64,000 nucleotides of DNA from Desmospora activa DSM 45169. GTDB lineage: Bacteria > Bacillota > Bacilli > Thermoactinomycetales > DSM-45169. The notes beneath the pieces are model-generated. The model searched no databases. It saw only the letters and a list, made by a program, of their open reading frames with translations, and was not told where the DNA came from. Positions 42,602-51,244 of this stretch are shown in pieces (position 1 is the first letter of the stretch; every line of letters starts with the position of its first letter). Location: the NCBI RefSeq assembly GCF_003046315.1, contig NZ_PZZP01000001.1:186001-250000 (forward strand). Direction: 5' to 3'. Position numbers and translations under genes: made by a program.

Positions 42602-43503
42602 TCAAAATTGTTGGGGAGCGGCTTTGACGGTGCCGACGTTTGAGACGGTGTTGAGGGTGCCCGCAGTGACGGTAGCCCCGAGAAGGCTGGAGACGGTGCC
42701 GACGTTTGAGACGGAGTTTAATGTACCGGCTGTAATCGTTGCCCCAAGAACACTAGAGACCGTCCCCACATTGATGACGGAGGTGAGAGTCCCCGCAGTG
42801 ATGGTAGCCCCGAGGACGTTGGAGATGGTGCCGACGTTTGAGACGGTGTTGAGGGTGCCCGCAGTGACGGTAGCTCGAGAATGCTGGAGACCGTCCCCAC
42901 ATTGATGACGGAGGTGAGAGTCCCCGCAGTAATGGTGGCCCCGAGGACATTGGAGATGGTGCCGATATTGGTGACTGTGCCCACATCGACGGTCCCGGCG
43001 GTGATCGTGGCGCCAAGGATGCTGGTAACGGTGCCGACATTAACCACATCGGAGAGAGTCCCCGCGGTAATGGTGGCGCCCAACACATCGGAGACAGTAC
43101 CCACGTCTGTGACAGAGTCCAAAGTGCCTGCGGTAATGGTAGCCCCCAACACATCGGAGATGGTGCCCACATTGGTGACGGAATCCAATGTGCCTGCGGT
43201 AATAGTGGCGCCGAGGACATTGGAGATGGTGCCGATATTGTTAATCGTGCCCACACTGACAGTTCCGGCGGTGATCGTGACCCCAAGTATGCTTTCGATA
43301 GTGCCAACCGTAAGAACACTGTCCAACGTCCCAGCAGTAATTGTCGTTCCTAAAATGCTAGAAAGTGTACCGTCAATGGTGATGTTGTTGATCCGACCGG
43401 CGGCGTCTGTCAAAATGGCTTGTGGCGTTCCTCCTGGATCGCGGCCGTAAATCAGGGTTCGTAAGTTATCCGGATCAGATTGAAAAACGGCATGATTGGG
43501 CAT
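42602..43503 (-). pseudogene. 22-residue-repeat protein with an internal frameshift
   Basis: The minus-strand frame starts at 43503 (MPNHAVFQSDPDNLRTLIYG, an N-terminal module as in DUF6385-type proteins). It then runs through a tandem series of 22-residue repeats of the type GTISNVLGATITAGTLDSV. The 66-bp period is plain at the DNA level. Near 42870 one base is missing (GCTCGAGA where other repeats read GCCCCGAGA), and the frame then reads nonsense to a stop at 42718. With the shift restored, four more repeats follow and end in KAAPQQF at a natural stop at 42602. The repeats suggest a beta-solenoid. Either a real frameshift, a phase-variable site, or a sequencing slip. Confidence 0.75.
42718..43503 (-). 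CDS. reading frame of the repeat protein as it stands
   Basis: 261 codons as read without correction. Residues 1-45 are the non-repeat head, about 46-210 are the Gly/Thr/Val/Ile/Ala repeats, and the last roughly 50 residues are the out-of-frame tail rich in Ser and Pro, created by the missing base near 42870. GGAGGAG precedes the ATG. It is followed upstream by the DUF6385-like gene 15 bp away on the same strand, so they form one transcription unit. Confidence 0.6.
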   Translation of the reverse strand: MPNHAVFQSDPDNLRTLIYGRDPGGTPQAILTDAAGRINNITIDGTLSSILGTTITAGTLDSVLTVGTIESILGVTITAGTVSVGTINNIGTISNVLGATITAGTLDSVTNVGTISDVLGATITAGTLDSVTDVGTVSDVLGATITAGTLSDVVNVGTVTSILGATITAGTVDVGTVTNIGTISNVLGATITAGTLTSVINVGTVSSILELPSLRAPSTPSQTSAPSPTSSGLPSLRGLSPPSSMWGRSLVFLGQRLQPVH

Positions 43504-43518
43504 GGAGCTCCTCCTCTC

Positions 43519-44073
43519 CTAATGAATTTTTCTTCCATTGGTTTGAGTTTGGAAATAAACATCAACTGTCGTTGGGTGGCCTTCCGCTGTTGGAGAAAGA
43601 ACTAAGCGGGTAAAACGGAGAAAACGGTTAGGAACGAGAGCTTTGGTTTTACCGGCAGGTATGACGTCATCGCCATCCCTTGCGAAATGGGAATTATCGG
43701 GACTGATCTGTACAACTGCTTTTACGGGGTAATCCCCTTTGTTAACGATGGCATAGGAATACACTAACTGGTGAGAGGTGTCTTGCGAAGGGAGAGCTAT
43801 ACTGGAACTGACATGGATATTTTCTATTTTTTCCTCAGAAAAAAGGACATCGCTCCGAAAGTTGTTTGGGATTCGGAATGATCGCCTTTTTTTCCAGCAA
43901 GACGGTCGTTTTAGCTTGGAACACTTAACCATCGGCCGTCCCTTTGGATCGGTTTTGATGGGCACTGTCCGTTTTCCGTTTTTTCCATAAATCAATACAT
44001 GGTTCATTTTTTTATTGGAATGTTTTTTTGGATGTCGTTTTCTTTTTGTTCTGCATCTTGAAAAGGCCCCCAT
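43519..44073 (-). CDS. DUF6385-like protein, partner of the repeat protein
   Basis: 184 residues from the ATG at 44073, which has GGGAGGAAAG. The N-terminus is strongly basic (KRKRHPKKHSNKK) with a GKNGKRTVPIKTDPKGRP segment like the head of the repeat protein. The C-terminal 100 residues (YSYAIVNKGDYPVKAVVQIS, the PDN motif, LVPNRFLRFTRLVLSP and VDVYFQTQ) match the beta-sandwich domain I associate with DUF6385 proteins of Bacillales. No enzyme motif. It is probably a structural or surface protein, perhaps of the spore, since most DUF6385 proteins known to me are in spore-formers. Confidence 0.6.
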   Translation of the reverse strand: MGAFSRCRTKRKRHPKKHSNKKMNHVLIYGKNGKRTVPIKTDPKGRPMVKCSKLKRPSCWKKRRSFRIPNNFRSDVLFSEEKIENIHVSSSIALPSQDTSHQLVYSYAIVNKGDYPVKAVVQISPDNSHFARDGDDVIPAGKTKALVPNRFLRFTRLVLSPTAEGHPTTVDVYFQTQTNGRKIH

Positions 44074-44194
44074 AATCTTTCCTCCCTTCGTAAGATCGCT
44101 TTTCTATTTTATGTTGGCTGTCCAATACGAGGGATACCCAAATTAAAAGTGAGGTATATGTCTGAAGTAAGGGGTTAGACGTCTATTTTTCTAT

Positions 44195-44236
44195 TCAAAA
44201 AACCTACACCCCCCAAGGGGAAAGAATGTAGGTTTC
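44195..44236 (-). terminator. terminator of the M23 peptidase gene
   Basis: Minus-strand arms AAACCTACA and TGTAGGTTT with a T-run (TTTTTTG) directly after the lytH-like stop. Confidence 0.75.
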
Positions 44237-44243
44237 TGTCTGC

Positions 44244-45266
44244 CTATTTCTTCGTTTTTTTCGCTTTTCGTTCTTCCCGCAGCTTTTTATACGCCGCCCG
44301 TTCCCAAGCCTTCAGATACGGATATGGATCGTAGGAGAAGGTGGTGCGGCCGTTAAACTTATAGAGCCCATAGTGAAGATGAGGTGGGAATTTGCCCGAG
44401 GTGCCTGGAGGTCCGTAACCGGAGGAGCCGACATAACCGATGATCTGTCCCGGTTGCACGATGGATCCCTTCTTTAATTGCTTATTAAACCGGCTCAGAT
44501 GGGCGTAATAATGATAATTGTTCCGTGTATCGCGAATGCCGATACGCCAGCCGCCAAAGCGGTTCCATCCCTTTAGTTCCACATAGCCATAACAGGTAGA
44601 CAACAGCGGAGTTCCGTAATCGGCAAAGATATCGCTCCCCTCATGAATGCGCAAACCACCCCAACCGCGGCGAGCACCCCAGGTGTTATGGTAGGTGTAA
44701 TTGTAGCGCAGCGGGATCGGAAAAGCGTGTCGATCCAAGTCCGTCGTTCCAAAATGACGGTAAATATCCGCAAGGTGAGAAACGATGTCTACCGTGACAG
44801 GATGGTGGTAATAGTGCCAGATCCCATTGCGCAGATCATCTCGGGACAAACCATATACACGTAGAAACTGGGTAACAGTAAACAGTACATCGATGGGGTC
44901 ATCCGGGTCTGCAATGCCGTCTCGGTTTCCATCCCGGCCGATTCCCCCAAAAAAGCGGATCGACTCCGGTACGGTATCATATGGATCGGGATTGGTGTAG
45001 CCGCTCCACTGTTCCGGCGGAACGCGAATGGCAATCGGCCCTTTTTTTTCAGTTAAATCGCGGCGAACCCGTTGGATGTTGCGCTCATATTGATCCATGG
45101 CGGCCAACACATACCAAGGAACACCCGTTAACGTTTCAACTTTGTCCAGCAGGTATCGGCGTTCTTCCTTTTCGTTGGGGTCGGCATTTACCGGAGTAGG
45201 GAACCCTTGCAACAAACAGGTGCACACCAACAAGACAGCCAGACAAATTCGATTTCTATTATCCAT
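44244..45266 (-). CDS. lytH: LytH-like M23 sporulation peptidase
   Basis: 340 residues. Signal peptide or N-terminal anchor (MDNRNRICLAVLLVCTCLL), a mixed domain, then a LytM/M23 domain with zinc motifs HEGSD (HxxxD) and HLHYG (HxH). The length and arrangement match B. subtilis LytH (YunA), a sporulation L-Ala-D-Glu peptidase that trims cortex peptidoglycan, and lipA lies just upstream in reverse, as in the B. subtilis yunA-yutB region. The C-terminus is lysine-rich. It is transcribed alone, leftward. Confidence 0.8.
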   Translation of the reverse strand: MDNRNRICLAVLLVCTCLLQGFPTPVNADPNEKEERRYLLDKVETLTGVPWYVLAAMDQYERNIQRVRRDLTEKKGPIAIRVPPEQWSGYTNPDPYDTVPESIRFFGGIGRDGNRDGIADPDDPIDVLFTVTQFLRVYGLSRDDLRNGIWHYYHHPVTVDIVSHLADIYRHFGTTDLDRHAFPIPLRYNYTYHNTWGARRGWGGLRIHEGSDIFADYGTPLLSTCYGYVELKGWNRFGGWRIGIRDTRNNYHYYAHLSRFNKQLKKGSIVQPGQIIGYVGSSGYGPPGTSGKFPPHLHYGLYKFNGRTTFSYDPYPYLKAWERAAYKKLREERKAKKTKK

Positions 45267-45621
45267 AAAAAGTAACCACCGTTTTCCATGCTGTTTCCAT
45301 CTAGTGTGGGTGTAATTTTGCTACTTCATGTTTGTAATGATTGGTAAAAATTGTTTTGGATCGATACATCGAAAGGTTGTGGGACGTTTATCTCCACCCA
45401 ATTGTGATCCGATTCAGCAATAAATTTCGACTGTATTTTCGCACAATCCTCACAATTACTTGTGGATAACTGTTTTAAAGGAGTGTGTGCTTATCAATAT
45501 TAAGTCACAAAAAGAGGATTTGGCTCGATTGATGTCGTATTAAGGAAAAAGAGGGGCAACTCGGGGAAGGGCCTGGGCGGGGCGCGATCCTTCTTTGTCC
45601 AACCGGGACAAGGAAGAGGTG
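45267..45621. other. intergenic between lytH-like and small membrane peptide
   Basis: 355 bp without a supported gene. TTGTGGATAAC at about 45461 contains a minus-strand TTATCCACA that would be a DnaA box, but only one is seen. AT-rich, probably with promoters for the two divergent units. AAGGAAGAGGTG at the end is the Shine-Dalgarno of the small peptide. Confidence 0.4.
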
Positions 45622-45708
45622 ATGTCAATGGCGGAAACCATCTTGCTACTTGCGCTGATCGTGCAGGTTGTTTATGTGGTATATGTCATTACGTCACAAA
45701 AAAAGTGA
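45622..45708 (+). CDS. 28-residue membrane peptide
   Basis: ATG at 45622 after AAGGAAGAGG (or the in-frame ATG at 45628). Nearly the whole product is one hydrophobic segment (TILLLALIVQVVYVVYVI) with a TSQKK tail. A terminator overlaps its stop codon, so it has its own mRNA. It resembles small sporulation or stress membrane peptides only in general size. Function unknown. Confidence 0.45.
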   Translation: MSMAETILLLALIVQVVYVVYVITSQKK

Positions 45709-45740
45709 CCCCTCCGGCCTGACAACCTAGGGTCACTTCT
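45703..45740 (+). terminator. terminator overlapping the stop of the 28-residue peptide
   Basis: The 9-bp arms AAGTGACCC and GGGTCACTT surround an 18-base loop and are followed by T-rich sequence. Confidence 0.7.
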
Positions 45741-46116
45741 TGTGTGATTTTAGGATCGCGTTCCCGTATGGGTGCGACTCCGTTTTGTTCCTCACACTTA
45801 TTATAGTATGTACGGCTGCCAAAAATCAAACCCGTATACGTCGATATTTACGGCAACAATAAGATTCCAACTAATGCTATGGGATGAATGGTATGATCGT
45901 TTTGTTTTAACCTCGCCTTTCTTACTTAATATGGAAGGTGTTTTTATTATGCACTTTAACATAGGCTTTGACTAATTGATACAACCGATGGCGTATCGAT
46001 AAATGGTTTGTGGTAAACTGGACATGAGCAGTTGGATATGGTTTGCTTTTAACATTACTTAATCAATGGTTCCCGTACATGGGAATTTCATTTTTTTGTG
46101 GAGGAGGAGAGAAGCG
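45741..46116 (+). promoter_or_regulatory. leader of lipA
   Basis: No gene. A 67-codon frame (45772-45975) has no Shine-Dalgarno or family. Just before the gene is a short hairpin (TTCCC-GTACAT-GGGAA, 46070-46085) with a T-run (46091-46097), immediately before GAGGAGGAG, which would resemble an attenuator. Confidence 0.35.
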
Positions 46117-47004
46117 TTGGCTACACCGATTCAACGAAAACCGGAATGGCTAAAAACAAAACTGACGGTAAACGAAAACTTTCGCGAAATTAAGCGAATG
46201 ATGCGGGGTAAAACGCTACATACCGTCTGCGAAGAGGCAAAGTGCCCCAATATCCACGAGTGTTGGGCGGTGCACCGAACAGCTACATTTATGATCTTGG
46301 GAGATATCTGCACCCGGGCTTGCCGTTTTTGTGCGGTGAAAACAGGACTGCCGACCGAGCTGGATTGGCAGGAGCCGGAACGGGTAGCGGAAGCAGTGGA
46401 ACAGATGGGGCTTAAACATACGGTGATTACATCGGTGGCTCGCGATGATTTAAAAGACGGTGGAGCGGCCATTTTTGCTGCTACTATTCGTGCTGTGCGT
46501 GAGCGTAACCCTCTTACCAGTGTGGAGGTGTTGATCCCTGATTTTCAGGGAGATCGTGATGCCCTGCAAACGGTGATGGATGCTCGTCCTGATGTGTTAA
46601 ACCACAACATGGAAACGGTGCGACGACGTTCGGACCGTGTTCGTTCCAAAGCCAAATACGATCGCTCTCTGGAGTTGTTAAAACGGGCAAAAGAGATGCA
46701 ACCGGATATTCCCACCAAATCCAGCATCATGATCGGAGTGGGAGAGGAGTGGAACGAGATCCTAGAGACAATGGACGATCTTCGTTCCGTCGACTGCAAC
46801 ATTATGACGATCGGGCAATATCTACAACCGACGAAAAAACATCTCAAGCTGGAGAAGTATTATACGCCCCAGGAATTCCGCCAGTTGAAAGAAGAGGGGA
46901 TGAACCGAGGTTTTGATCATGTGGAATCGGGTCCCTTGGTACGCAGTTCGTATCATGCCCATGAACAAGTACAATCGGCGAAAAAGTCGATTGCAGCAAA
47001 TTGA
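46117..47004 (+). CDS. lipA: lipoyl synthase
   Basis: 295 residues from the TTG at 46117, which has a GAGGAGGAGA Shine-Dalgarno. Radical-SAM enzyme that inserts two sulfurs into octanoyl-protein. The radical-SAM cluster is CTRACRFC and the auxiliary cluster is [22 protein letters not shown] is typical. It sits in the same relation to the lytH-like and yutC/yutD genes as B. subtilis yutB (lipA). A terminator at 47033 ends the transcription unit. Confidence 0.95.
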   Translation: MATPIQRKPEWLKTKLTVNENFREIKRMMRGKTLHTVCEEAKCPNIHECWAVHRTATFMILGDICTRACRFCAVKTGLPTELDWQEPERVAEAVEQMGLKHTVITSVARDDLKDGGAAIFAATIRAVRERNPLTSVEVLIPDFQGDRDALQTVMDARPDVLNHNMETVRRRSDRVRSKAKYDRSLELLKRAKEMQPDIPTKSSIMIGVGEEWNEILETMDDLRSVDCNIMTIGQYLQPTKKHLKLEKYYTPQEFRQLKEEGMNRGFDHVESGPLVRSSYHAHEQVQSAKKSIAAN

Positions 47005-47032
47005 TCGCTGACGGGGTTGATTAAATCACTGC

Positions 47033-47073
47033 AGCCGATATTTCCATCCTTGGAGATATCGGCTTTTTTTTAA
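47033..47073 (+). terminator. terminator of lipA
   Basis: The arms AGCCGATATTTCC and GGAGATATCGGCT pair around TTCCATCC-like loop bases and end in TTTTTTTT. Confidence 0.85.
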
Positions 47074-47144
47074 GGCGTTGCTTATGAAAGGGGTGTCTTG
47101 ATAAGCTAAAAGAAATAAGCCCTGCATTAACAGGGCTTTGTCAT

Positions 47145-47825
47145 TTAATGGGACAGATCTCCGGCAGACGGAGTGAAACGCTTATGGCTCATCGGTTTGC
47201 CTTTTTGCGAATAAAACTCACCTTCTCGACCTCGTTTTAAGTCGAGAGGGGTGCGATCCATCCGTTCGATTAAACGCTCCATCTCTTGCTGATTAAATTT
47301 CACACGCTCACGAGTGGATCCCGTTTGTGATCCAATGCGGATGATTTGCTCGCGAGCCTCTGGATCTCCGGTGACATTGATTTTAAAATAACGGGGAGTG
47401 AGGCTGAGGGCGGTTCGTTTTGCTTCATATAATGTATTTTCATCTGGTTTTTCCTCTTTTCCCTTTACCCCGATTAATACCTGATCATCGGTTACCAACA
47501 CGGCAGTTTCATCCACCTTGGGAAGTTTATTGGTCAAAAAGGCAATTTGTCGAGCCAAAACAGTCCGATCAATATAAACATCAGGACCGGGAACCGCACC
47601 GCCATCGGTGGCATTGTAAAGTTCATTTCCGGACTGACGGCTGTAACCGATCATATTAAACCGTTTTCCTTGAGGGCGCCTACCGTCGCTGACAAAGTCC
47701 AACGCTTCATTGTTGCCGTCTTTGTTAAGGGATTCGTCATATCCGTCATCGGGGCGTGCCGAAGGTGTACAGGATGTAACCAGCCATAACAAAGCAAACA
47801 AGAGAAAGGCCGCTCTTTTTCTCAT
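47145..47825 (-). CDS. yutC: YhcN/YlaJ-family sporulation lipoprotein (YutC position)
   Basis: 226 residues. Lipoprotein signal peptide with lipobox LVTSC (Cys at about residue 19). The conserved middle part is the YhcN/YlaJ fold (VLARQIAFLTNKLPKVDETAVLVTDDQVLIGV), associated with spore membrane lipoproteins. The yutC relation follows from the neighbours lipA and yutD. Convergent to lipA. GGAGGTGATTG precedes the ATG. Confidence 0.75.
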   Translation of the reverse strand: MRKRAAFLLFALLWLVTSCTPSARPDDGYDESLNKDGNNEALDFVSDGRRPQGKRFNMIGYSRQSGNELYNATDGGAVPGPDVYIDRTVLARQIAFLTNKLPKVDETAVLVTDDQVLIGVKGKEEKPDENTLYEAKRTALSLTPRYFKINVTGDPEAREQIIRIGSQTGSTRERVKFNQQEMERLIERMDRTPLDLKRGREGEFYSQKGKPMSHKRFTPSAGDLSH

Positions 47826-47998
47826 GCATCAATCACCTCCTAACATTAGAATGTCCTCTTTATAATCGGTTACCCGGCCATACGAACGGATGGGAAAAGA
47901 AGGATATTCAAAATCAATCGCGAAAACAGGTAAACATGATGGTTTACCTAAAGATGTGGTAACATAAAAACAATCCCGGAACAGGCCGAGGTTGATGA

Positions 47999-48352
47999 AT
48001 GATGGAGCGATTAGAAATAGAGGGAACGTCGTATGAATTGGTTAAAAACCATAAAAACGGCTGGAACCCGGAAGCTTTTCAGAAGCGATACAGTGAAGTC
48101 TTGGATAAATACGAGTTCATTGTGGGAGATTGGGGATACGGTCAGCTGCGGTTAAAGGGGTTTTTTACCGATAAGCATCCCCGTGCCACACGGGAAACCA
48201 AAATCGGTCACTTTGAGGAATACCTGCACGAGTTTTGCAACTTCGGATGTGCCTATTTTGTCCTGCGTCGACTGAAACCACTGCCCATATCACAGAAACG
48301 GGGACGTAATCGGGGACGCCAGCGGCATAAAAACTCCACCCATATTCGTTAA
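47999..48352 (+). CDS. yutD: YutD family protein
   Basis: 117 residues (ATG at 47999, or 48002). DUF1027/YutD: DKYEFIVGDWGYGQLRLKGFF and EFCNFGCAYFVLRRL are the family's core, with the basic RGRNRGRQRHKN tail. It is an uncharacterised cytosolic protein of Bacillales, always near yutE/yutF in B. subtilis, as in this window. Confidence 0.88.
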   Translation: MMERLEIEGTSYELVKNHKNGWNPEAFQKRYSEVLDKYEFIVGDWGYGQLRLKGFFTDKHPRATRETKIGHFEEYLHEFCNFGCAYFVLRRLKPLPISQKRGRNRGRQRHKNSTHIR

Positions 48353-48360
48353 GAGGCAGA

Positions 48361-48395
48361 AAAAACCGGTCACAGGTAGTGGCCGGTTTTTTTGC
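48361..48395. terminator. bidirectional terminator after yutD
   Basis: AAAAACCGGTCAC and GTGGCCGGTTTTT form the stem. Confidence 0.85.
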
Positions 48396-48404
48396 ATTGC
48401 GGAC

Positions 48405-48671
48405 CTATAGCTCTTCATTGCGGTCCGGGTCATCGTGAGTGGGATGGCTACCGGGTTGTTGGCGAGGGATTCCTTCGTGCAGCCGTCTCATTTCATACGT
48501 AAATTGAGGCGCGGCGTGTTGGGATGCGCGCCAAGGGGATTCCTTTCCCAAGACGTTCTCATTGGTAGATGCGCCGTAAGGGCCTTCGGGAAACTCTTCC
48601 GGAAAAAGATCGTTATGTTGCGATTCAACCGTGCTGACGTCATGGTATGGGGTATTTTTGCGACGGGTCAT
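48405..48671 (-). CDS. small acidic protein, DUF3905-like
   Basis: 88 residues from the ATG at 48671, which has GGAGGTGG upstream. The frame is open to 48731 but without support. The sequence MTRRKNTPYHD, then EFPEGPYGAS, and RQQPGSHPTHDDPDRNEEL is like the small acidic Bacillales cytosolic proteins I recall as DUF3905. Its Shine-Dalgarno lies in the second arm of a hairpin ending the upstream gene, so the two genes are probably linked (listed separately). Function unknown. Confidence 0.55.
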   Translation of the reverse strand: MTRRKNTPYHDVSTVESQHNDLFPEEFPEGPYGASTNENVLGKESPWRASQHAAPQFTYEMRRLHEGIPRQQPGSHPTHDDPDRNEEL

Positions 48672-48714
48672 AAAAACCACCTCCGATCTTAGGTTGGATC
48701 GACAGGTGGTTTTT
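48672..48714 (-). terminator. hairpin whose arm contains the next gene's Shine-Dalgarno
   Basis: Perfect 11-bp arms AAAAACCACCT (48672-48682) and AGGTGGTTTTT (48704-48714). On the minus strand it terminates transcription from the DUF3055 gene, and the T-run touches the ATG of the following gene at 48671, whose GGAGGTGG is inside the stem. The stem would both stop transcripts and hide the ribosome-binding site. Confidence 0.6.
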
Positions 48715-48727
48715 ATGTGTGGGAACA

Positions 48728-49000
48728 TCATAGTAAGGAGTAAAGAAAATCCTTCAGCTCTGCCGCTTCCTCTTCGCTGATTGCATAAACATGCTCCAGA
48801 TAACCCGGTTCTTCCAAATCGTCTGAACCAATCAAAGCGTAGCGATTGGATTGGATGTTAAAAACTAACAGCTTACCGTAAAATCGTTGCGTGGTGGTAA
48901 TTCCTAAATCAAAGCGACTATTGTCGCCAACAAAACTGACAAACCGGGTGCGCGTCTCTTCTACATCATCGTACAAAAATATTGTTTCTTCGCTGGACAT
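48728..49000 (-). CDS. DUF3055 family protein
   Basis: 90 residues from the ATG at 49000, with AAAAGGGG 8 bases upstream. The open frame to 49201 has no better start. The pattern IFLYDDVEETRTRFVSFVG, FDLGITTTQRFYGKLLV, RYALIGSDDLEEPGYLEHVY and EELKDFLYSLL-type end matches DUF3055 of Bacillales. Function unknown. It is not obviously coupled to the RacA-like gene upstream. Confidence 0.75.
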   Translation of the reverse strand: MSSEETIFLYDDVEETRTRFVSFVGDNSRFDLGITTTQRFYGKLLVFNIQSNRYALIGSDDLEEPGYLEHVYAISEEEAAELKDFLYSLL

Positions 49001-49061
49001 ATCCCTAACCCCTTTTGATGCCGTGCTTCCATCATTATACACGATCGCAAGGGTGGATTCG

Positions 49062-49721
49062 TTAGAAGATTCCCAGAAAGCGGGCTTTTTTCTGTCGTCG
49101 CGGTGTAATCTGTTGTTCAGTAGTGGCGGAAGCGAGTCGATGAGAAAAGGTTGCGTTGCGTAATTCAATTTTGAGCTGGTCGTGTTTTTTTCCGATTTCA
49201 TCGATCATGTGTTGAACGGTTGATGCTGGGACCATGCTCTGTTTTTGTGTAGCTTGGGCGGCAGTGATACTTTTATCCATTTCTTCCATAACATCAAAAA
49301 TCGTAAATACATGATCTTCCAATTGGTCTAGCCGGGTAAAGACGGTTTCCATCATTTCTCCGATTTCATCCAAGCTTCCCACAATGCGATGAACGGGTAT
49401 ATCTTGATTAAAGGGCAGGGCAGGGGAAACCGCCTCCTCTTTTTCCGGTAGAGGGGATTCCTCGGAGATTCTTTCTACCTCCCATTCCCCTTCTTTCATG
49501 AGATCTTGTCGGATTTGACGCATTGATTTGTTTTCCTGTAAACGTTGTTGAATAATTTCTAGGCGATGAAAACTTTCCTCCGTCAACAAGTAATGTCCTC
49601 GATCGTTTACATCGGGAGAGATGTATTCTTCAAAAACGTCGATCCATTTACGAATCGTGCGGGCGTGAACATGGAGGCGTTCGGAGGCCTCCCGTGTGGT
49701 TATGTACGCTTGTTCAGCCAT
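49062..49721 (-). CDS. racA: RacA-like chromosome-anchoring protein
   Basis: 219 residues. MerR-like winged HTH at the N-terminus (YITTREASERLHVHARTIRKW, residues 6-26, then the wing NDRGHYLLT). A variable linker follows, then a long coiled-coil (about 115-200). This is the layout of RacA, which anchors origin regions to the cell pole at sporulation through DivIVA. The C-terminus ends in a basic, aromatic patch (RRQKKARFLGIF), fitting an attachment tail. RacA sequences diverge fast, so the match rests on architecture. Transcribed leftward. Confidence 0.6.
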   Translation of the reverse strand: MAEQAYITTREASERLHVHARTIRKWIDVFEEYISPDVNDRGHYLLTEESFHRLEIIQQRLQENKSMRQIRQDLMKEGEWEVERISEESPLPEKEEAVSPALPFNQDIPVHRIVGSLDEIGEMMETVFTRLDQLEDHVFTIFDVMEEMDKSITAAQATQKQSMVPASTVQHMIDEIGKKHDQLKIELRNATFSHRLASATTEQQITPRRQKKARFLGIF

Positions 49722-49866
49722 GGCGGAATCCTCCCCGAAAAACAGGTTTTATACCCATTTTTCGGGAAAATCAGTTGGAATCCTTCCTTGCCGACAAAGG
49801 ATGTCACTCTGTGACAAACAAAGTGCTTAGTTGACATCGTTACTTTTCGATCCTCAAGGAATCCGC

Positions 49867-49891
49867 AAAAAATCCGGCCCATCGGGCCGGT
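49867..49891 (-). terminator. terminator of the acyltransferase gene at 49.9 kb
   Basis: CCGGCCC-ATC-GGGCCGG with ATTTTTT on the minus strand. Confidence 0.85.
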
Positions 49892-49901
49892 GGTGTTACT
49901 G

Positions 49902-50981
49902 CTAGGAAGAGACGACGTTTTTAGGTTTGTTCAAGTGGCGAGGATCCCGTTTTTCGCGAAAGATCCAGTGTACCTTGGGTTGAACGAGAGGATGAGTGAC
50001 CGCCATCACCCACTTGGATGAGAGAAAGACGGCAAGCAAGACGGATGTGACTGTTACCGAGGTATATAGAGCAATCCCAGAGATGTGATCGTACCAGTCC
50101 AGTCCACTGTAGGCGCGGATGAAGAAACCGTGCAACAGATATACATAGATGGAGCGAGCGCCCCATTCGCTGAAAAACGTCTTTCCGCGGGGGACAACGA
50201 CCAAGAACAGCGCGGATACGACCAAGGCGAGAATAATCAACCCCACCCGAATCAACCCTGCATACCATTCGGAGTGGCCCACATCTTCGTAAGGGAAGAC
50301 AAAGTACAACCAGCGACGCCAGCTAGTGTCTATGGGAGCAAGAAAGTCCATCCAGTACATCAAGGGAATAACGGCAGCCAATCCGATCCAGGCAACCCAC
50401 CGTTTGACACGTTGAAATAACTGGTCAAAATGATGCCGTTGTAGGTAATACCCGAGCAGAAAGAAGGGGAAGAATGCGACGGTACGTGACAGGCTGAGAT
50501 AGCGATCAGCGTCGTCGACATAACCGATTAAAATGGCTAAAACAAAAGCGGTGGCCAAGGGATATTTTAGATTGACGAAATAGGGTAAAATGAGTCGCCA
50601 TAAAAATAGGCTGAACAGGAACCACATTAACCAATAAGGCTCCAAAATGGAGATGTCGATCTGGTCCGTTCGATAAATCAAGTGATCATAAACCGAGTAC
50701 AAAATTTCAAAGATGAAATAGGGGATAAGAATCGTGGCGATCACTTTTTTATTTTGGCCGTCTTTGTGGAAGCTTTTTGCGAAATAGCCTGCGAGTAGGA
50801 TGAATAGAGGCATATGAAAGGTGTAAATTGCCAGATACAACGTTTTCATCAGTGAACTATCACCGATGAGAGGACGATAGGCATGCCCGATCACCACCAA
50901 GGTGATCAAAAGAAATTTGACATTGTCAAAGAAATAATCCCGTTCCTTATTTTTACTTATATCTGGCTTTGGATTGCTCAT
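49902..50981 (-). CDS. acyltransferase-3-like membrane protein (fucose-4-O-acetyltransferase type)
   Basis: 359 residues from the ATG at 50981. A longer frame to 51095 adds a low-quality leader, and no start has a good Shine-Dalgarno. About ten membrane segments. The N-terminal RDYFFDNVKFLLITLVVIGH motif is typical of the acyltransferase-3 family (Asp/His in helix 1). It resembles the fucose 4-O-acetyltransferase group. The substrate is probably a cell-surface glycan. It stands alone between spore-related genes. Confidence 0.8.
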   Translation of the reverse strand: MSNPKPDISKNKERDYFFDNVKFLLITLVVIGHAYRPLIGDSSLMKTLYLAIYTFHMPLFILLAGYFAKSFHKDGQNKKVIATILIPYFIFEILYSVYDHLIYRTDQIDISILEPYWLMWFLFSLFLWRLILPYFVNLKYPLATAFVLAILIGYVDDADRYLSLSRTVAFFPFFLLGYYLQRHHFDQLFQRVKRWVAWIGLAAVIPLMYWMDFLAPIDTSWRRWLYFVFPYEDVGHSEWYAGLIRVGLIILALVVSALFLVVVPRGKTFFSEWGARSIYVYLLHGFFIRAYSGLDWYDHISGIALYTSVTVTSVLLAVFLSSKWVMAVTHPLVQPKVHWIFREKRDPRHLNKPKNVVSS

Positions 50982-51163
50982 AATCTTTTTTGCGGAACCC
51001 CCTAACTGATTGTGGCATTCCATGCCGATAGCGGATGTCTCTATTCTACAAGCATCAAGCCATATGCAGTAACGAGTTTTTTTAAGTGATAGCAAAGTCG
51101 GGTTTATGGTAACATACCCATGGAAACACGTCCACTAAACCAATGATGGTATAACCGGCAACA

Positions 51164-51195
51164 GAAAAAGGGGGACCGGCGTCATGCCGCTCCCT
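51164..51195 (-). terminator. terminator of the spore-coat pair
   Basis: The minus-strand arms GGGAGCGGC and GCCGGTCCC around ATGAC are followed by CCCTTTTT. Confidence 0.7.
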
Positions 51196-51244
51196 GGAAA
51201 CGGGCGAATAGGGTCGAAAATTTTTATGGTTTTTTAAGTGTCGA

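Noticed and set aside
42543-43450. Two plus-strand frames with repeated VPTFETV../VPAVIVAP units
   Set aside because: They are the complementary strand of the repeat protein gene on the minus strand. The minus-strand version has a Shine-Dalgarno and a known head domain.
45461-45471. DnaA-box-like TTATCCACA (minus strand)
   Set aside because: A single box with no cluster, no AT-rich unwinding region and no dnaA or dnaN; not an origin.
45772-45975. 67-codon frame before lipA
   Set aside because: No Shine-Dalgarno and no plausible protein features.
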